From Mycolicibacterium rhodesiae NBB3 (GTDB taxonomy: Bacteria; Actinomycetota; Actinomycetes; Mycobacteriales; Mycobacteriaceae): a DNA stretch of 64,000 nt. Positions 9,009 through 16,537 of this stretch are shown here, piece after piece. A model generated the notes under the pieces. The model was not told where the DNA came from, did not search any database, and saw only the letters and a program-made list of their open reading frames with translations. The translations under genes were made by a program, and so were the position numbers. Position 1 is the first letter of the stretch; every line of letters begins with the position of its first letter. The DNA is taken from positions 6,262,001 to 6,326,000 of the forward strand of contig NC_016604.1 in NCBI RefSeq assembly GCF_000230895.2, given 5' to 3'.

Positions 9009-9046
9009 CCACCGATGCCACTGGGGCCGCCCAGCCGTTCCAACCC

Positions 9047-9062
9047 GAGAATGTATCCTCTC
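9047..9062. promoter_or_regulatory. Regulon palindrome, site 2
   Basis: GAGAAT-GTAT-CCTCTC, one perfect half and one degenerate half of the island consensus. It lies 67 bases upstream of amidohydrolase 1 and overlaps a second inverted repeat, TATCCT...AGGATA (9054-9073). A possible -10 hexamer TAGGAT falls at 9067-9072. The whole block resembles the region at 23237. Confidence 0.45.
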
Positions 9063-9129
9063 GTTTTAGGATAGTGACGTTGCCATCGCGTCGTGACGCG
9101 TGCTTAGTGGCGATCGAGAGGAATCGACG

Positions 9130-10308
9130 ATGACCGAGCCCAAGGCGTTCGAAGTGTGGGATGCCGACAACCACATGTACGAGGCCGTCGACGCCTACAC
9201 CCGATACCTACCGGAGAAGTACTCGGATGCGCTCAAGTTCGTTGAGGTGAACGGACGCAAGAAGCTGCAGATCCTTGGAGTCATCACCGAAACCATTCCA
9301 AATCCGACCTATGAGGTGATCCCGACACCGGGCGCATGGGCCGACTACTTCCGAGGCATCAATCCAGAAGGCAAGACTCTGCGTGAGCTGGCCGAGCCCA
9401 TTCGCTGTCCCGACGAGTTCCGCCGTCCCGACCTGCGCCTGGCGCTGATGGACCGCCAGGGCGTCGACGGGGCCGTGATGTTCCCGACGACCGCGGGCAT
9501 GCTCGAGGAACGGACGAAATCAGACACAGAACTCACCCATGCGGTCACCCACGCCTTCAATCGGTGGCTGCTGGAAGATTGGACGTTCAATTACGAGGAC
9601 CGCATCTTCGCGGTTCCAGCGATCTCGCTGAACGATCCCGCCCTTGGGGTGAAGGAACTCGAGTGGTGCCTGGAGAACGGCGCAAGGACGGTCTTAATCC
9701 GGCCCGCACCGGTACCCCGCGCGGACGGCACCTCGCGTTCGGCAGCGTTGCCGGAGTTCGACGACTTCTGGCGGCTTGTCGAGTCCGCGGGCATCTCGGT
9801 GCAGATGCACAATTCGGACTCCGGCTACGAGCGCTACGTCGACGACTGGGAGGACGCGAGCGAATTCAACGGCTTCGCGTTGAGCAAGCTGCGGGGTTTC
9901 ATCTACGAGGAGAGCCGCAATATCTTCGACACGCTCGCGGCGTTCATCGCGCACGGAGTATTCGAGCGCTTCCCCGGCGTGCGCATCGGGGTGGTCGAGA
10001 ACGGCGGCTCGTGGGCGCACCGCTTGTTGGACGTCTTCGACCGCGTCTACCGCAAGAGGCCGTACGACTTCAGCGAGCATCCCAATGACGTCTTCCGCAG
10101 GCACGTCTGGATCAACCCGTTCCACGAGGAGGACATGTCGCATCTCGTCGAGCTTCTCGGCGCGGACCGGGTGATGTTCGGTTCGGACTATCCGCACCCC
10201 GAAGGTCTCGCCGAACCCGTCGACTTCGTCAAAGAGCTGAGCGGCCTACCAGCGGACACCACCGCACGGGTGATGGGCGGCAATCTCAAGGAACTGATCG
10301 GGATCTGA
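9130..10308 (+). CDS. Amidohydrolase family protein (PF04909 type), copy 1
   Basis: A 392-residue metal-dependent hydrolase or decarboxylase of the amidohydrolase-2 TIM-barrel class. The N-terminal metal ligands are in DADNHMYE, and the C-terminal catalytic Asp is in VMFGSDYPHPEG near residue 355. A conserved VVENGGSWAHRLLDV segment lies between them. Members hydrolyse or decarboxylate ring-cleavage products and related acids; the substrate here is unknown. It is a close paralogue of the copy at 26549 (shared LPEKY/LPKEH, EVNGR.K, PNPT and ENG.SW blocks). The ATG was chosen because GAGAGGAA precedes it by a suitable distance. It appears monocistronic, behind operator site 2. Confidence 0.88.
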   Translation: MTEPKAFEVWDADNHMYEAVDAYTRYLPEKYSDALKFVEVNGRKKLQILGVITETIPNPTYEVIPTPGAWADYFRGINPEGKTLRELAEPIRCPDEFRRPDLRLALMDRQGVDGAVMFPTTAGMLEERTKSDTELTHAVTHAFNRWLLEDWTFNYEDRIFAVPAISLNDPALGVKELEWCLENGARTVLIRPAPVPRADGTSRSAALPEFDDFWRLVESAGISVQMHNSDSGYERYVDDWEDASEFNGFALSKLRGFIYEESRNIFDTLAAFIAHGVFERFPGVRIGVVENGGSWAHRLLDVFDRVYRKRPYDFSEHPNDVFRRHVWINPFHEEDMSHLVELLGADRVMFGSDYPHPEGLAEPVDFVKELSGLPADTTARVMGGNLKELIGI

Positions 10309-10346
10309 CTCGTGCGCCGGGGCGTGCCCGGGACATGTCCCTACGC

Positions 10347-10422
10347 GCCAACCTCGGAGCGACAATGTCGCTCAACTGCGACCGTCGCGTAGTAACAGCG
10401 ACAGAGTCGCTACGAGGTTGGC
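10347..10422. repeat. Compound inverted repeat in convergent gap
   Basis: Outer arms 10347-10363 and 10406-10422 are 17 bases each and complementary with one mismatch. Inside lie two nested hairpins: GAGCGAC-aat-GTCGCTC (10357-10373) and AGCGAC-aga-GTCGCT (10397-10411). The element fills the gap between two convergent genes. It could be a bidirectional terminator or a copy of a dispersed mycobacterial palindromic repeat. The remaining bases up to 10532 show nothing further. Confidence 0.6.
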
Positions 10423-10532
10423 ACCATGGATATCTCTGCTTCGGAGACGGTCGACGCTCGAATCGGCGGCTCAGTCCCCCGCCCAGGTCATCTTTTGCCT
10501 ATCCGGGGTGATCGAGAACGGCGGCAAGTCGC

Positions 10533-11645
10533 CTACCGACGTGTGGTTCGCGATTGCCTGCTGACGATGGAGGGGCCCGCCAACGGACGCGCGATCAACC
10601 CAGCCGGTGCGTCGACGACTTCGGGAATCGCATTCACTGCAGCCAGCGCCGTGACGGCCACACCCGGGTTGACCCGATCTGAGGCCGACTGCTCCATGTA
10701 CAGTTCCATGCTCATACTCGGCCGGCCCTCGACGCGGAACACCATGCCGCCCTGGTTCTGCCTCGACGGCCGCGGCCAGCGTTGCGGCCAGGGTGTCGAA
10801 CTCACCGTTGCGAAATACTGAACCGCGACCGCCTTCCGCCCATCGACGACGCCGGCAAGCTGCCAACGGTGCGCGCAGATGGTCCCCTCCGGAATCACGC
10901 CGAGTGCAGTCTCCAGATCCGTTGGTGCGAGCAGTGTTTCCCAGTCCAATTCAACGTCGTCGAGTTCCAACCCGAGGATGTCGGCTATGTAGCGCACCAC
11001 GGTTTCCCAATCGTGGTTGACCTTTCCCGATGCGATACGAGCGGGCACGTGCCCTTCCGCTTTTCCGAAGCCCATCGATTCATGCAGGACATCCCAGATC
11101 GGATAAGCCTTGTCCAGGTTGATCGCGTACTCGTCCATCCGATATGAGTCGATGGCGCCGGCACCCGCAAGTAGCGCAGTGGGAATATTCAGACTGATGA
11201 AGCCCGGCTCCGCGCCGGTCGCGTAGAACGTCGAATTCCCCTTTGCTGCTGCGGCTTCCAGAGCCGCTTGCCAGTCCACCGGTGCGGCCGATGGATAGAC
11301 CATCGGGATCGTCGAGATCGTCACGACATTGATCCCCGCCTCCAGATAGGTGGCGATGTCCGCGATGGCGTCGGCCTCACGTCGCACGGCAGTGGCACAG
11401 TACAGGACGCAGTCAGGCTCCAACGCGAGGACGACGTCGAGGTCATCGGTAGCCGTGATTCCGACATCCGCACCGTCGACAAGTCGACCCGCGTCTAATC
11501 CAACCTTGTCGCCAGTCGACACTTTGACTCCGACGAGTTCGAGTGCTGGGTCGTTGATGGTCGCCCGCAGGGCCTCCCTCCCCGTCAAACCAGTTCCCAC
11601 ATGGACGACCCTGTAGGGTCGGGATGAACCCGATTCGATTGTCAC
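10533..11645 (-). CDS. DapB-like NAD(P)-binding reductase, paralogue 1
   Basis: A 370-residue protein of the mycobacterial group usually named after dihydrodipicolinate reductase or NAD(P)H-dependent amine dehydrogenase. The Rossmann motif is RVVHVGTGLTGREALRATI. It is followed by VLYCATAVRREADAI and the conserved AEPGFISLNIPTALLAG turn. The C-terminal end carries AVNAIPEVVDAPAG, shared with four other paralogues in this window. True DapB function is unlikely because the lysine pathway context is absent; reduction of a keto or imino intermediate is inferred. The GTG start places the Rossmann strand about 11 residues in. It is the last gene of the leftward six-gene operon. Confidence 0.82.
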   Translation of the reverse strand: MTIESGSSRPYRVVHVGTGLTGREALRATINDPALELVGVKVSTGDKVGLDAGRLVDGADVGITATDDLDVVLALEPDCVLYCATAVRREADAIADIATYLEAGINVVTISTIPMVYPSAAPVDWQAALEAAAAKGNSTFYATGAEPGFISLNIPTALLAGAGAIDSYRMDEYAINLDKAYPIWDVLHESMGFGKAEGHVPARIASGKVNHDWETVVRYIADILGLELDDVELDWETLLAPTDLETALGVIPEGTICAHRWQLAGVVDGRKAVAVQYFATVSSTPWPQRWPRPSRQNQGGMVFRVEGRPSMSMELYMEQSASDRVNPGVAVTALAAVNAIPEVVDAPAGLIARPLAGPSIVSRQSRTTRR

Positions 11646-11685
11646 TGTTCAACTCCCCCTTTGTTGTTAGATCTTCCGGCAAGCC

Positions 11686-12237
11686 TCAACCGGCGACTGC
11701 GCCTTCGCGTAAGAAGTTGACGGTGTACTCCTGGCTCGTCAGACCCTTCGGATTGAGCCCGATCAGCCCAATCATCCGATCCCACGGCTCAGGGTCGACG
11801 AACCAGTCCCAACGCGTGACCTGGCCCTCCTTGTCGACCCAGATGTAGTCCCACTCGCGCAGTGTCAACACCGTGCCGTCGGCGAGCGTCCCCGCGTAGG
11901 TGTCGCAGGACAGAAAGCCCCACTCTCCGGCAACACAATCGAACGGACTGACGAGCCGATAGTCCGGCATGTGCTTCCACCACATTCGCCATTCCGCGGT
12001 GAGCATGTCCCCGTCGGGCGCGTATTCAGCCATGGCTGCCGCCACCTCGTCGGAGAACATCTCCGCCGCCGTCTGGGGCGCGCCATCGTTGAAATGGGGG
12101 CTCATCATCACGTAATCGGGCGCAAGGACGAACTTCTCACCAAAATTCACGTGGCGCCCGCGGTCGATGGGTTTCGCATAACCCTCCCATTTCTGGAAGG
12201 CAATCTCTTTGTTCAAGGCCACGCGATCGCTGCTCAT
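11686..12237 (-). CDS. NTF2/SnoaL-fold protein
   Basis: A 183-residue protein with the cone-shaped NTF2-like pattern. It has N-terminal helices (ALNKEIAFQKWEGY), then alternating strands including FLSCDTYAGTLADGTVLTLREWDYIWV. SnoaL-like proteins act as isomerases, hydratases, cyclases or dehydratases on polyketide- or steroid-like substrates, but the active residues are not conserved enough to assign a reaction. It lies 40 bases before the DapB-like gene and 13 bases after the LLM gene, in the operon headed by the alcohol dehydrogenase. Confidence 0.75.
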   Translation of the reverse strand: MSSDRVALNKEIAFQKWEGYAKPIDRGRHVNFGEKFVLAPDYVMMSPHFNDGAPQTAAEMFSDEVAAAMAEYAPDGDMLTAEWRMWWKHMPDYRLVSPFDCVAGEWGFLSCDTYAGTLADGTVLTLREWDYIWVDKEGQVTRWDWFVDPEPWDRMIGLIGLNPKGLTSQEYTVNFLREGAVAG

Positions 12238-12250
12238 GTCTTCCTCTCCA

Positions 12251-13207
12251 CTAGACCAGCTCGACGAACGTCTTCAAGTACGGCCACGCGATCTCGGGCG
12301 GGATCCCGCCACACAGCGGATTGATGTTGAACACCTCACCGGCGGCGACGCGCTTTCGCGCCTCATCGATTGGCAATATCACGTGGGACGTCGATTCGTA
12401 TCGCAGTTCATCGACAGTCTTGGCGGTGGTGATGTTCGCTGAAACGGTGTTGTCGGGATTCCATTCCGAGTAGGCCATCGCGTCATGCAGCAGGTACTTG
12501 CCGATTTCGCCCCACGCCGCGTCGACATCCTCGGCGACGAAGCAGTTGGTTGCGGCGTCACGCTCGGGGATCAACATGAATCCGGGTTCGAAACCGTTGT
12601 CTCGACATGCCTTTTCATAGGCTTCTTGCATTCCGGGAACGCCTCCGTTAGCCAATAGGCCGAGACCATTGCGTCCAGCGCGACGCGCTGCGGCGAGGCT
12701 GGCGCCACCCCAGCTCATCATCGGACCGTCTGGTGTGCGAGGGCGGGGCGTGACCTTCATCTGCCGACCGTCGTGCACCACCTCCTCGCCGGCGAGTAGC
12801 CGACGCAACAGCCCGAGTTTCTCGTCGGCCAGGCGGCCGCGATCGGAGAGGGACAGACCAAAGTGGGCGTATTCCTCGGCTCGGTAGCCGATCCCGAACA
12901 CGTAGGTGGCCCGGCCGGCGCTGATGTGGTCCAAGACCGCCATGTCTTCCGCCAGACGGGCGGGATCGTAAAAGGGCAGCAGGATCACCAGGTTCAGCAT
13001 CAGTTGCTCGGTGCGCGCGGCAATCGCCGCGCCCAGTAGTAACGGAGACGGGAGATAACCGTCATCAGCGCAGTGATGTTCGCACAACACCGCGGCAACG
13101 CATCCGCGGGTTTCGGCCCATGCCGACATCTCGCAGGCCGCCCTGTACAGCTCCGTCGGTGGTGCACCGATCGACGGTGCTCGCATGTCGAAACGAAGGG
13201 TGAACAT
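12251..13207 (-). CDS. Luciferase-like oxidoreductase
   Basis: A 318-residue luciferase-like monooxygenase-class TIM barrel. Visible signatures are the N-terminal MFTLRFDMRAPSIGAP, the barrel strand LNLVILLPFYDPARLAEDMAVLD (given in part here) and SAGRATYVFGIGYRAEEYAHFG. The SAGR..FGIGYR version suggests a flavin- or F420-dependent enzyme; which cofactor cannot be told by eye. It is fourth in the leftward operon, 8 bases after the SDR. Together with the SDR and alcohol dehydrogenase it makes this operon rich in redox steps. Confidence 0.85.
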   Translation of the reverse strand: MFTLRFDMRAPSIGAPPTELYRAACEMSAWAETRGCVAAVLCEHHCADDGYLPSPLLLGAAIAARTEQLMLNLVILLPFYDPARLAEDMAVLDHISAGRATYVFGIGYRAEEYAHFGLSLSDRGRLADEKLGLLRRLLAGEEVVHDGRQMKVTPRPRTPDGPMMSWGGASLAAARRAGRNGLGLLANGGVPGMQEAYEKACRDNGFEPGFMLIPERDAATNCFVAEDVDAAWGEIGKYLLHDAMAYSEWNPDNTVSANITTAKTVDELRYESTSHVILPIDEARKRVAAGEVFNINPLCGGIPPEIAWPYLKTFVELV

Positions 13208-13215
13208 CTAACTGT

Positions 13216-14052
13216 CTAACTCCCCGGGCGTTCGTCGGTACCCATGACTTCGGTGCTCATCTGCATGATCAGTTGGACCACCTCGTTGCGTGACATGGAC
13301 TTGAAAAGTTCAAAGGCCATCCGGGTGTCGTCGCCGGTCGCGACAGTCGGTCCGTTGCCAAGGTTGGCAAAGGCCTCGTCGACGACACTCGCCGCGCTGA
13401 CCGCACCCGTAGGGACCTCATCGAGAGATGCCAGCCGCCCGCGCTCGTATTCCAACTTGCGCAGTGCAGGCGTATCGGTCATGCCGAGGACAAGACCGAG
13501 GACATCTACCCCCTTGTCATGCAGCTCGACCCACAGCCCCTCGGTGAACACCATGTCGAAGGCCTTGGTTCCGCCGTAAGCCACCATGTTTCGGCCACCG
13601 GCCAACGCCGCCCCGGAGGTAAAGTTCACGATGCCGCCTCGACCCCGCTCGACCATGGGACGGGCGAAGTGGTGACACAGCCGCATCAGCACCAGACAGT
13701 TGCGTTGCAGTAGGGATTCTGCTGCAGACACCGGGTTGGAAAGGAAGGGTTGGTAGTTAGGATCGCCGCCTGCGCAATAGACCAACATTCCGATATCGAT
13801 GTCAGCTGTGGCATCGATGATCTTTTTCGAGGCGTCAGCGTCGGTGAGGTCGACGGGCAGCGTCCGGGTCTGAGCCTCGGTGCGCTCGCGGATGCCCTCG
13901 GCTACGTCCTCGAGCACATGTCGACGACGCGCGACCAACACCACGTTGACGCCTTCGGACGCGATGCGCTCGGCGAACAGGGCCCCGACGCCATCGGACG
14001 CACCAACGACGATCGCCCACGGCCCGTACTTGGTCGCGAAGTCATCGGTCAT
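13216..14052 (-). CDS. Short-chain dehydrogenase/reductase
   Basis: A 278-residue SDR. The cofactor motif GASDGVGALFAERI follows WAIVV. The beta4 motif is YCAGGD, the catalytic Ser strand is NFTSGAALAGG, and the Tyr-Lys pair is AYGGTKAF. The C-terminal part is extended and contains no GxxxxVDGG block, as in the 17-beta-HSD/DltE-like SDR group that acts on lipophilic ketones. The ATG overlaps the stop of the upstream NTF2 gene by 4 bases, so it is translationally coupled. Confidence 0.88.
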   Translation of the reverse strand: MTDDFATKYGPWAIVVGASDGVGALFAERIASEGVNVVLVARRRHVLEDVAEGIRERTEAQTRTLPVDLTDADASKKIIDATADIDIGMLVYCAGGDPNYQPFLSNPVSAAESLLQRNCLVLMRLCHHFARPMVERGRGGIVNFTSGAALAGGRNMVAYGGTKAFDMVFTEGLWVELHDKGVDVLGLVLGMTDTPALRKLEYERGRLASLDEVPTGAVSAASVVDEAFANLGNGPTVATGDDTRMAFELFKSMSRNEVVQLIMQMSTEVMGTDERPGS

Positions 14053-14450
14053 TGAGCTGACACTCCGACGAGTCGCACCGAGGTGTACGTGCGGCGCGCA
14101 ATCCGCCAGCCGTCGGCGGTGCGCACGGCGTGATCGTCGTAGTAGCCAACGGGGTTGGCGCCCGAGCCGTCCTCGGCCAAGATCAAGGCATCGACGTATG
14201 TTCGCAATTCTGCTGCGTCGCCATCGAGTTCGATCGCTTGGTTGGTCATCCGGTGCATGGTGTGGGCGGCTCCGACGTGGACCGCTGCCATGAATTCGGC
14301 CACCTCAGCGCCGCCGGTCCAATGGCCGACCTCGCCGTAGTCCACCTCGGCATCATGGGTGAAAACCGTTGAGAGCAAATCATATTGCTGCTTGTCGATT
14401 GCGGTCGCATAGCGGATCGTCAGGGCGACCAATTCCTCGCGGTCTGTCAT
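14049..14450 (-). CDS. SnoaL-like NTF2-fold protein
   Basis: A 133-residue single-domain NTF2-fold protein. It begins with the standard helix EELVALTIRYATAIDKQQYDL (shown in part by EELVALTIRYATAID), then HDAEVDYG and a final strand RRTYTSVRLVG. This layout matches SnoaL-like and ketosteroid-isomerase-like proteins. An Asp/His pair in THDAEVDYG and HTMHRM could be functional, but that is inference. Both ends overlap neighbouring genes by 4 bases within the operon. Confidence 0.8.
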   Translation of the reverse strand: MTDREELVALTIRYATAIDKQQYDLLSTVFTHDAEVDYGEVGHWTGGAEVAEFMAAVHVGAAHTMHRMTNQAIELDGDAAELRTYVDALILAEDGSGANPVGYYDDHAVRTADGWRIARRTYTSVRLVGVSAQ

Positions 14451-15499
14451 GCGACATCTCCATTCGGATGGATGACGATCCGAGGGGGGCCCTCGGACCT
14501 ACGGGCCTGGTCCAGCGCTTCGGGCACGTCGTCCAGCCCGATGATCCGACCGATGCTCGGCAGCGGGTCGAGCCGCCCTTCGACCACGGCGTCCAGGACG
14601 CCGTACCAGTCCTGCGGCATCGGTCCGCCTCCGAACTGGAGCGTCAGCCCGTTGCGGGTGGCCTCGGTGATGTCGAGGGTGTCACCGGTGTACCAGCCAC
14701 CGGCGCAGTAGATGCGGGAGGAGAACTCCGCCTCTTTGACGATGGAGTCGATAAGGCCTGACGCGCCAACGCATTCAAAGACCACCGCCGAACCGCCCAG
14801 GTGGCGCTCGGCGCGCACCTCGCGGAACACATCGAACACCGAGCGCTGTGCGGGGTCGACCAAGGCGTGGGCGCCAAAGCTCGCCGCGGCCAGTTCGCGA
14901 CGATCAGCCTTGTAATCGGAGACGATGATCGGCTCGATGCCCCGAGCGGACAGTGCCGCAACCGCGGACAGGCCGATCGCGCCGGCTCCGATCACGATGG
15001 GGACTTCACCGGGTTGGAGTCGGGAGGCGCGGACGTAGAACTCCCCGACCGCGAAGGCGTCGACGACGGCGATGGCATCGCTGGACACGGGTCCCTCGAC
15101 GACCTTCGCCGTCGCCTCGGGCACCACCAGCAGCTCACCGAAACTGCCCTGCGCTTCGGGGTGCTGCCCAATGATGCGCAGGCCGCCGGCGCCTCCGTCG
15201 ACCAGCCGGATCGGCATCGACGTGACGCGCGAGCCGATCGGGAAGGCATCGCTGCACCCAGGTCCGTGGCCGATCACCTCGCCGACGAACTCGTGCCCCA
15301 TGACGATGTCACGCTGCTCGTCATACAGCGATCGTCCCGTCGGGTCGTCGATCGCGAGTTCTGGATGGTCCATGAAATGCACGTCCGAGGCGCAGATCGC
15401 GGTGCTGAGCGTCTTCAGCAATAACTCGCCCTGCCCGGGAACGGGATCGGCGGTTTCACGCACCTGCAGCCGGCCGCCGTTCAACACCACTGCGCGCAC
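14447..15499 (-). CDS. Zinc-dependent alcohol dehydrogenase (MDR)
   Basis: A 350-residue medium-chain dehydrogenase. The catalytic zinc site is suggested by ICASDVHFMDH and VMGHEFVGEV. The nucleotide-binding motif is VIGAGAIGLSAVAAL near residue 175. The four-Cys structural zinc lobe of classical enzymes is not present; the corresponding stretch reads SMPIRLVDGGAGG. It would interconvert an alcohol and aldehyde or ketone with NAD(P). It is the first gene of the leftward operon and starts with GTG about 20 bases from a perfect palindrome shared with the divergent IclR regulator. Confidence 0.9.
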   Translation of the reverse strand: MRAVVLNGGRLQVRETADPVPGQGELLLKTLSTAICASDVHFMDHPELAIDDPTGRSLYDEQRDIVMGHEFVGEVIGHGPGCSDAFPIGSRVTSMPIRLVDGGAGGLRIIGQHPEAQGSFGELLVVPEATAKVVEGPVSSDAIAVVDAFAVGEFYVRASRLQPGEVPIVIGAGAIGLSAVAALSARGIEPIIVSDYKADRRELAAASFGAHALVDPAQRSVFDVFREVRAERHLGGSAVVFECVGASGLIDSIVKEAEFSSRIYCAGGWYTGDTLDITEATRNGLTLQFGGGPMPQDWYGVLDAVVEGRLDPLPSIGRIIGLDDVPEALDQARRSEGPPRIVIHPNGDVA

Positions 15500-15518
15500 G
15501 GCTTCTCATTTCTCTATT

Positions 15519-15540
15519 ATTCGAGATACTATTCTCGAAT
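15519..15540. promoter_or_regulatory. IclR-linked palindromic operator
   Basis: A perfect inverted repeat, ATTCGAGA-TACTAT-TCTCGAAT, centred between the divergent alcohol dehydrogenase and IclR genes. Its position and symmetry fit an IclR-type autoregulatory operator controlling both directions. The spacing differs from the 16-bp island motif. Confidence 0.6.
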
Positions 15541-15581
15541 TACTGAAATGACGGTAGAAGCCGTCCACCGAGGAGTCAAGG

Positions 15582-16445
15582 TTGCGCGGAGCGGGTTCGG
15601 CACCGACTGAGCGTGTTCTCGATGTCATCGAGTTGCTCAGCCACCCCGAGAACAGAACGATGCGGTTTTCCGACGTGGTACGTGATCTCGACCTCTCCCA
15701 GGCCACCGCGCACGCGATCCTCAAGACGCTGGCCGATCGCGGATGGGTCCAGCGAGATCCTGTCGACAAGACGTTCAGCCTCGGCCCGGCACTGGCACTC
15801 ATCGGCGCCCGCCTGGACAGCGCCCGTCCCCTGGCGAAGCTCGCACATGAAGCGGCGCGCCGCCTCGCCACCATGATTGACCTGCCCGCCTCCGTCGTCG
15901 AGCGCACCGGCAACGATCTCGTCATCACGGCCTTCGAGCAGCCGAAAGGCGGCGCGCTCTCGTCATCCCCGAATGAACGCATCCCCTACACCGCCCCTTT
16001 CGGCGTTGCGTTCGCCGCGTGGGACACCCCTGACGCGCAACACGCCTGGATTCATCGTGCCGCAACAGATGACACCGAACTGACCCGCCAACTGCACGAC
16101 GTACTCGCACAGACCCGCGAGCGCGGTTATGACATCGACTGGATGACGCCTGCACTCGCGCAGGCGGCGCACACGATCGGATCGCTGTCCGACCACTCGC
16201 TACCGGTCAACATGCGTTCCATCATCGATCAGTTGCGGGTTGAATTCACTTCGGCAGCACTGACGTCGGACCATGACCCCCGCGCGCCTCGCCCCGTAGC
16301 CACCATTTCCGCACCGGTCCTCGACAACAACGGCCACATCCAACTGGTCCTCGGCGTCCATCCCGTGCGGGCAATGACAGCGCGCGACGTGGCGCGGACG
16401 GTGAAGCCACTCCTCGACGAAGTCGCTCGGCTCAGTACTACGTAG
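15582..16445 (+). CDS. IclR-family transcriptional regulator
   Basis: A 287-residue regulator. The N-terminal winged helix-turn-helix spans about residues 5-70 (ERVLDVIELLSHPEN, then VVRDLDLSQATAHAILKTL). The C-terminal IclR effector domain follows, with ASVVERTGNDLVITAFEQP and PYTAPFGVAFAAW. The start is TTG behind GAGGAG at a good distance. Such proteins bind small acids or CoA-related ligands. It is divergent from the alcohol dehydrogenase operon, and the palindrome in the gap is its most likely binding site. The six leftward genes are the expected targets. Confidence 0.9.
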   Translation: MRGAGSAPTERVLDVIELLSHPENRTMRFSDVVRDLDLSQATAHAILKTLADRGWVQRDPVDKTFSLGPALALIGARLDSARPLAKLAHEAARRLATMIDLPASVVERTGNDLVITAFEQPKGGALSSSPNERIPYTAPFGVAFAAWDTPDAQHAWIHRAATDDTELTRQLHDVLAQTRERGYDIDWMTPALAQAAHTIGSLSDHSLPVNMRSIIDQLRVEFTSAALTSDHDPRAPRPVATISAPVLDNNGHIQLVLGVHPVRAMTARDVARTVKPLLDEVARLSTT

Positions 16446-16517
16446 TCGCGTCGTCGGCCAAAACAACTTCCGACTCATTAGTCACTCCAGTACCCGTAAG
16501 AGGTTTTCTGTCGGCTG

Positions 16518-16535
16518 TTCGAACTAATGTTCGAA
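16518..16535. promoter_or_regulatory. LexA (SOS) box
   Basis: TTCGAAC-TAAT-GTTCGAA contains the mycobacterial LexA consensus TCGAAC-N4-GTTCGA without mismatch. It ends two bases before the ATG of the 13E12 gene. DNA-damage control of 13E12-type genes is established in M. tuberculosis; here it is inferred from the site. Confidence 0.8.
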
Positions 16536-16537
16536 GC

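Noticed and set aside
10533..11645. A lysine-biosynthesis dapB assignment for the DapB-like genes
   Set aside because: They lack the DapB catalytic HH-type motif and context, are present in five copies, and belong to the catabolic regulon.
16518..16535. The island palindrome being a LexA box variant, since both have GAAC-N4-GTTC geometry
   Set aside because: The outer bases differ consistently (GA/TC instead of TC/GA), and the sites control catabolic genes. Only the 13E12 promoter has the true LexA consensus.
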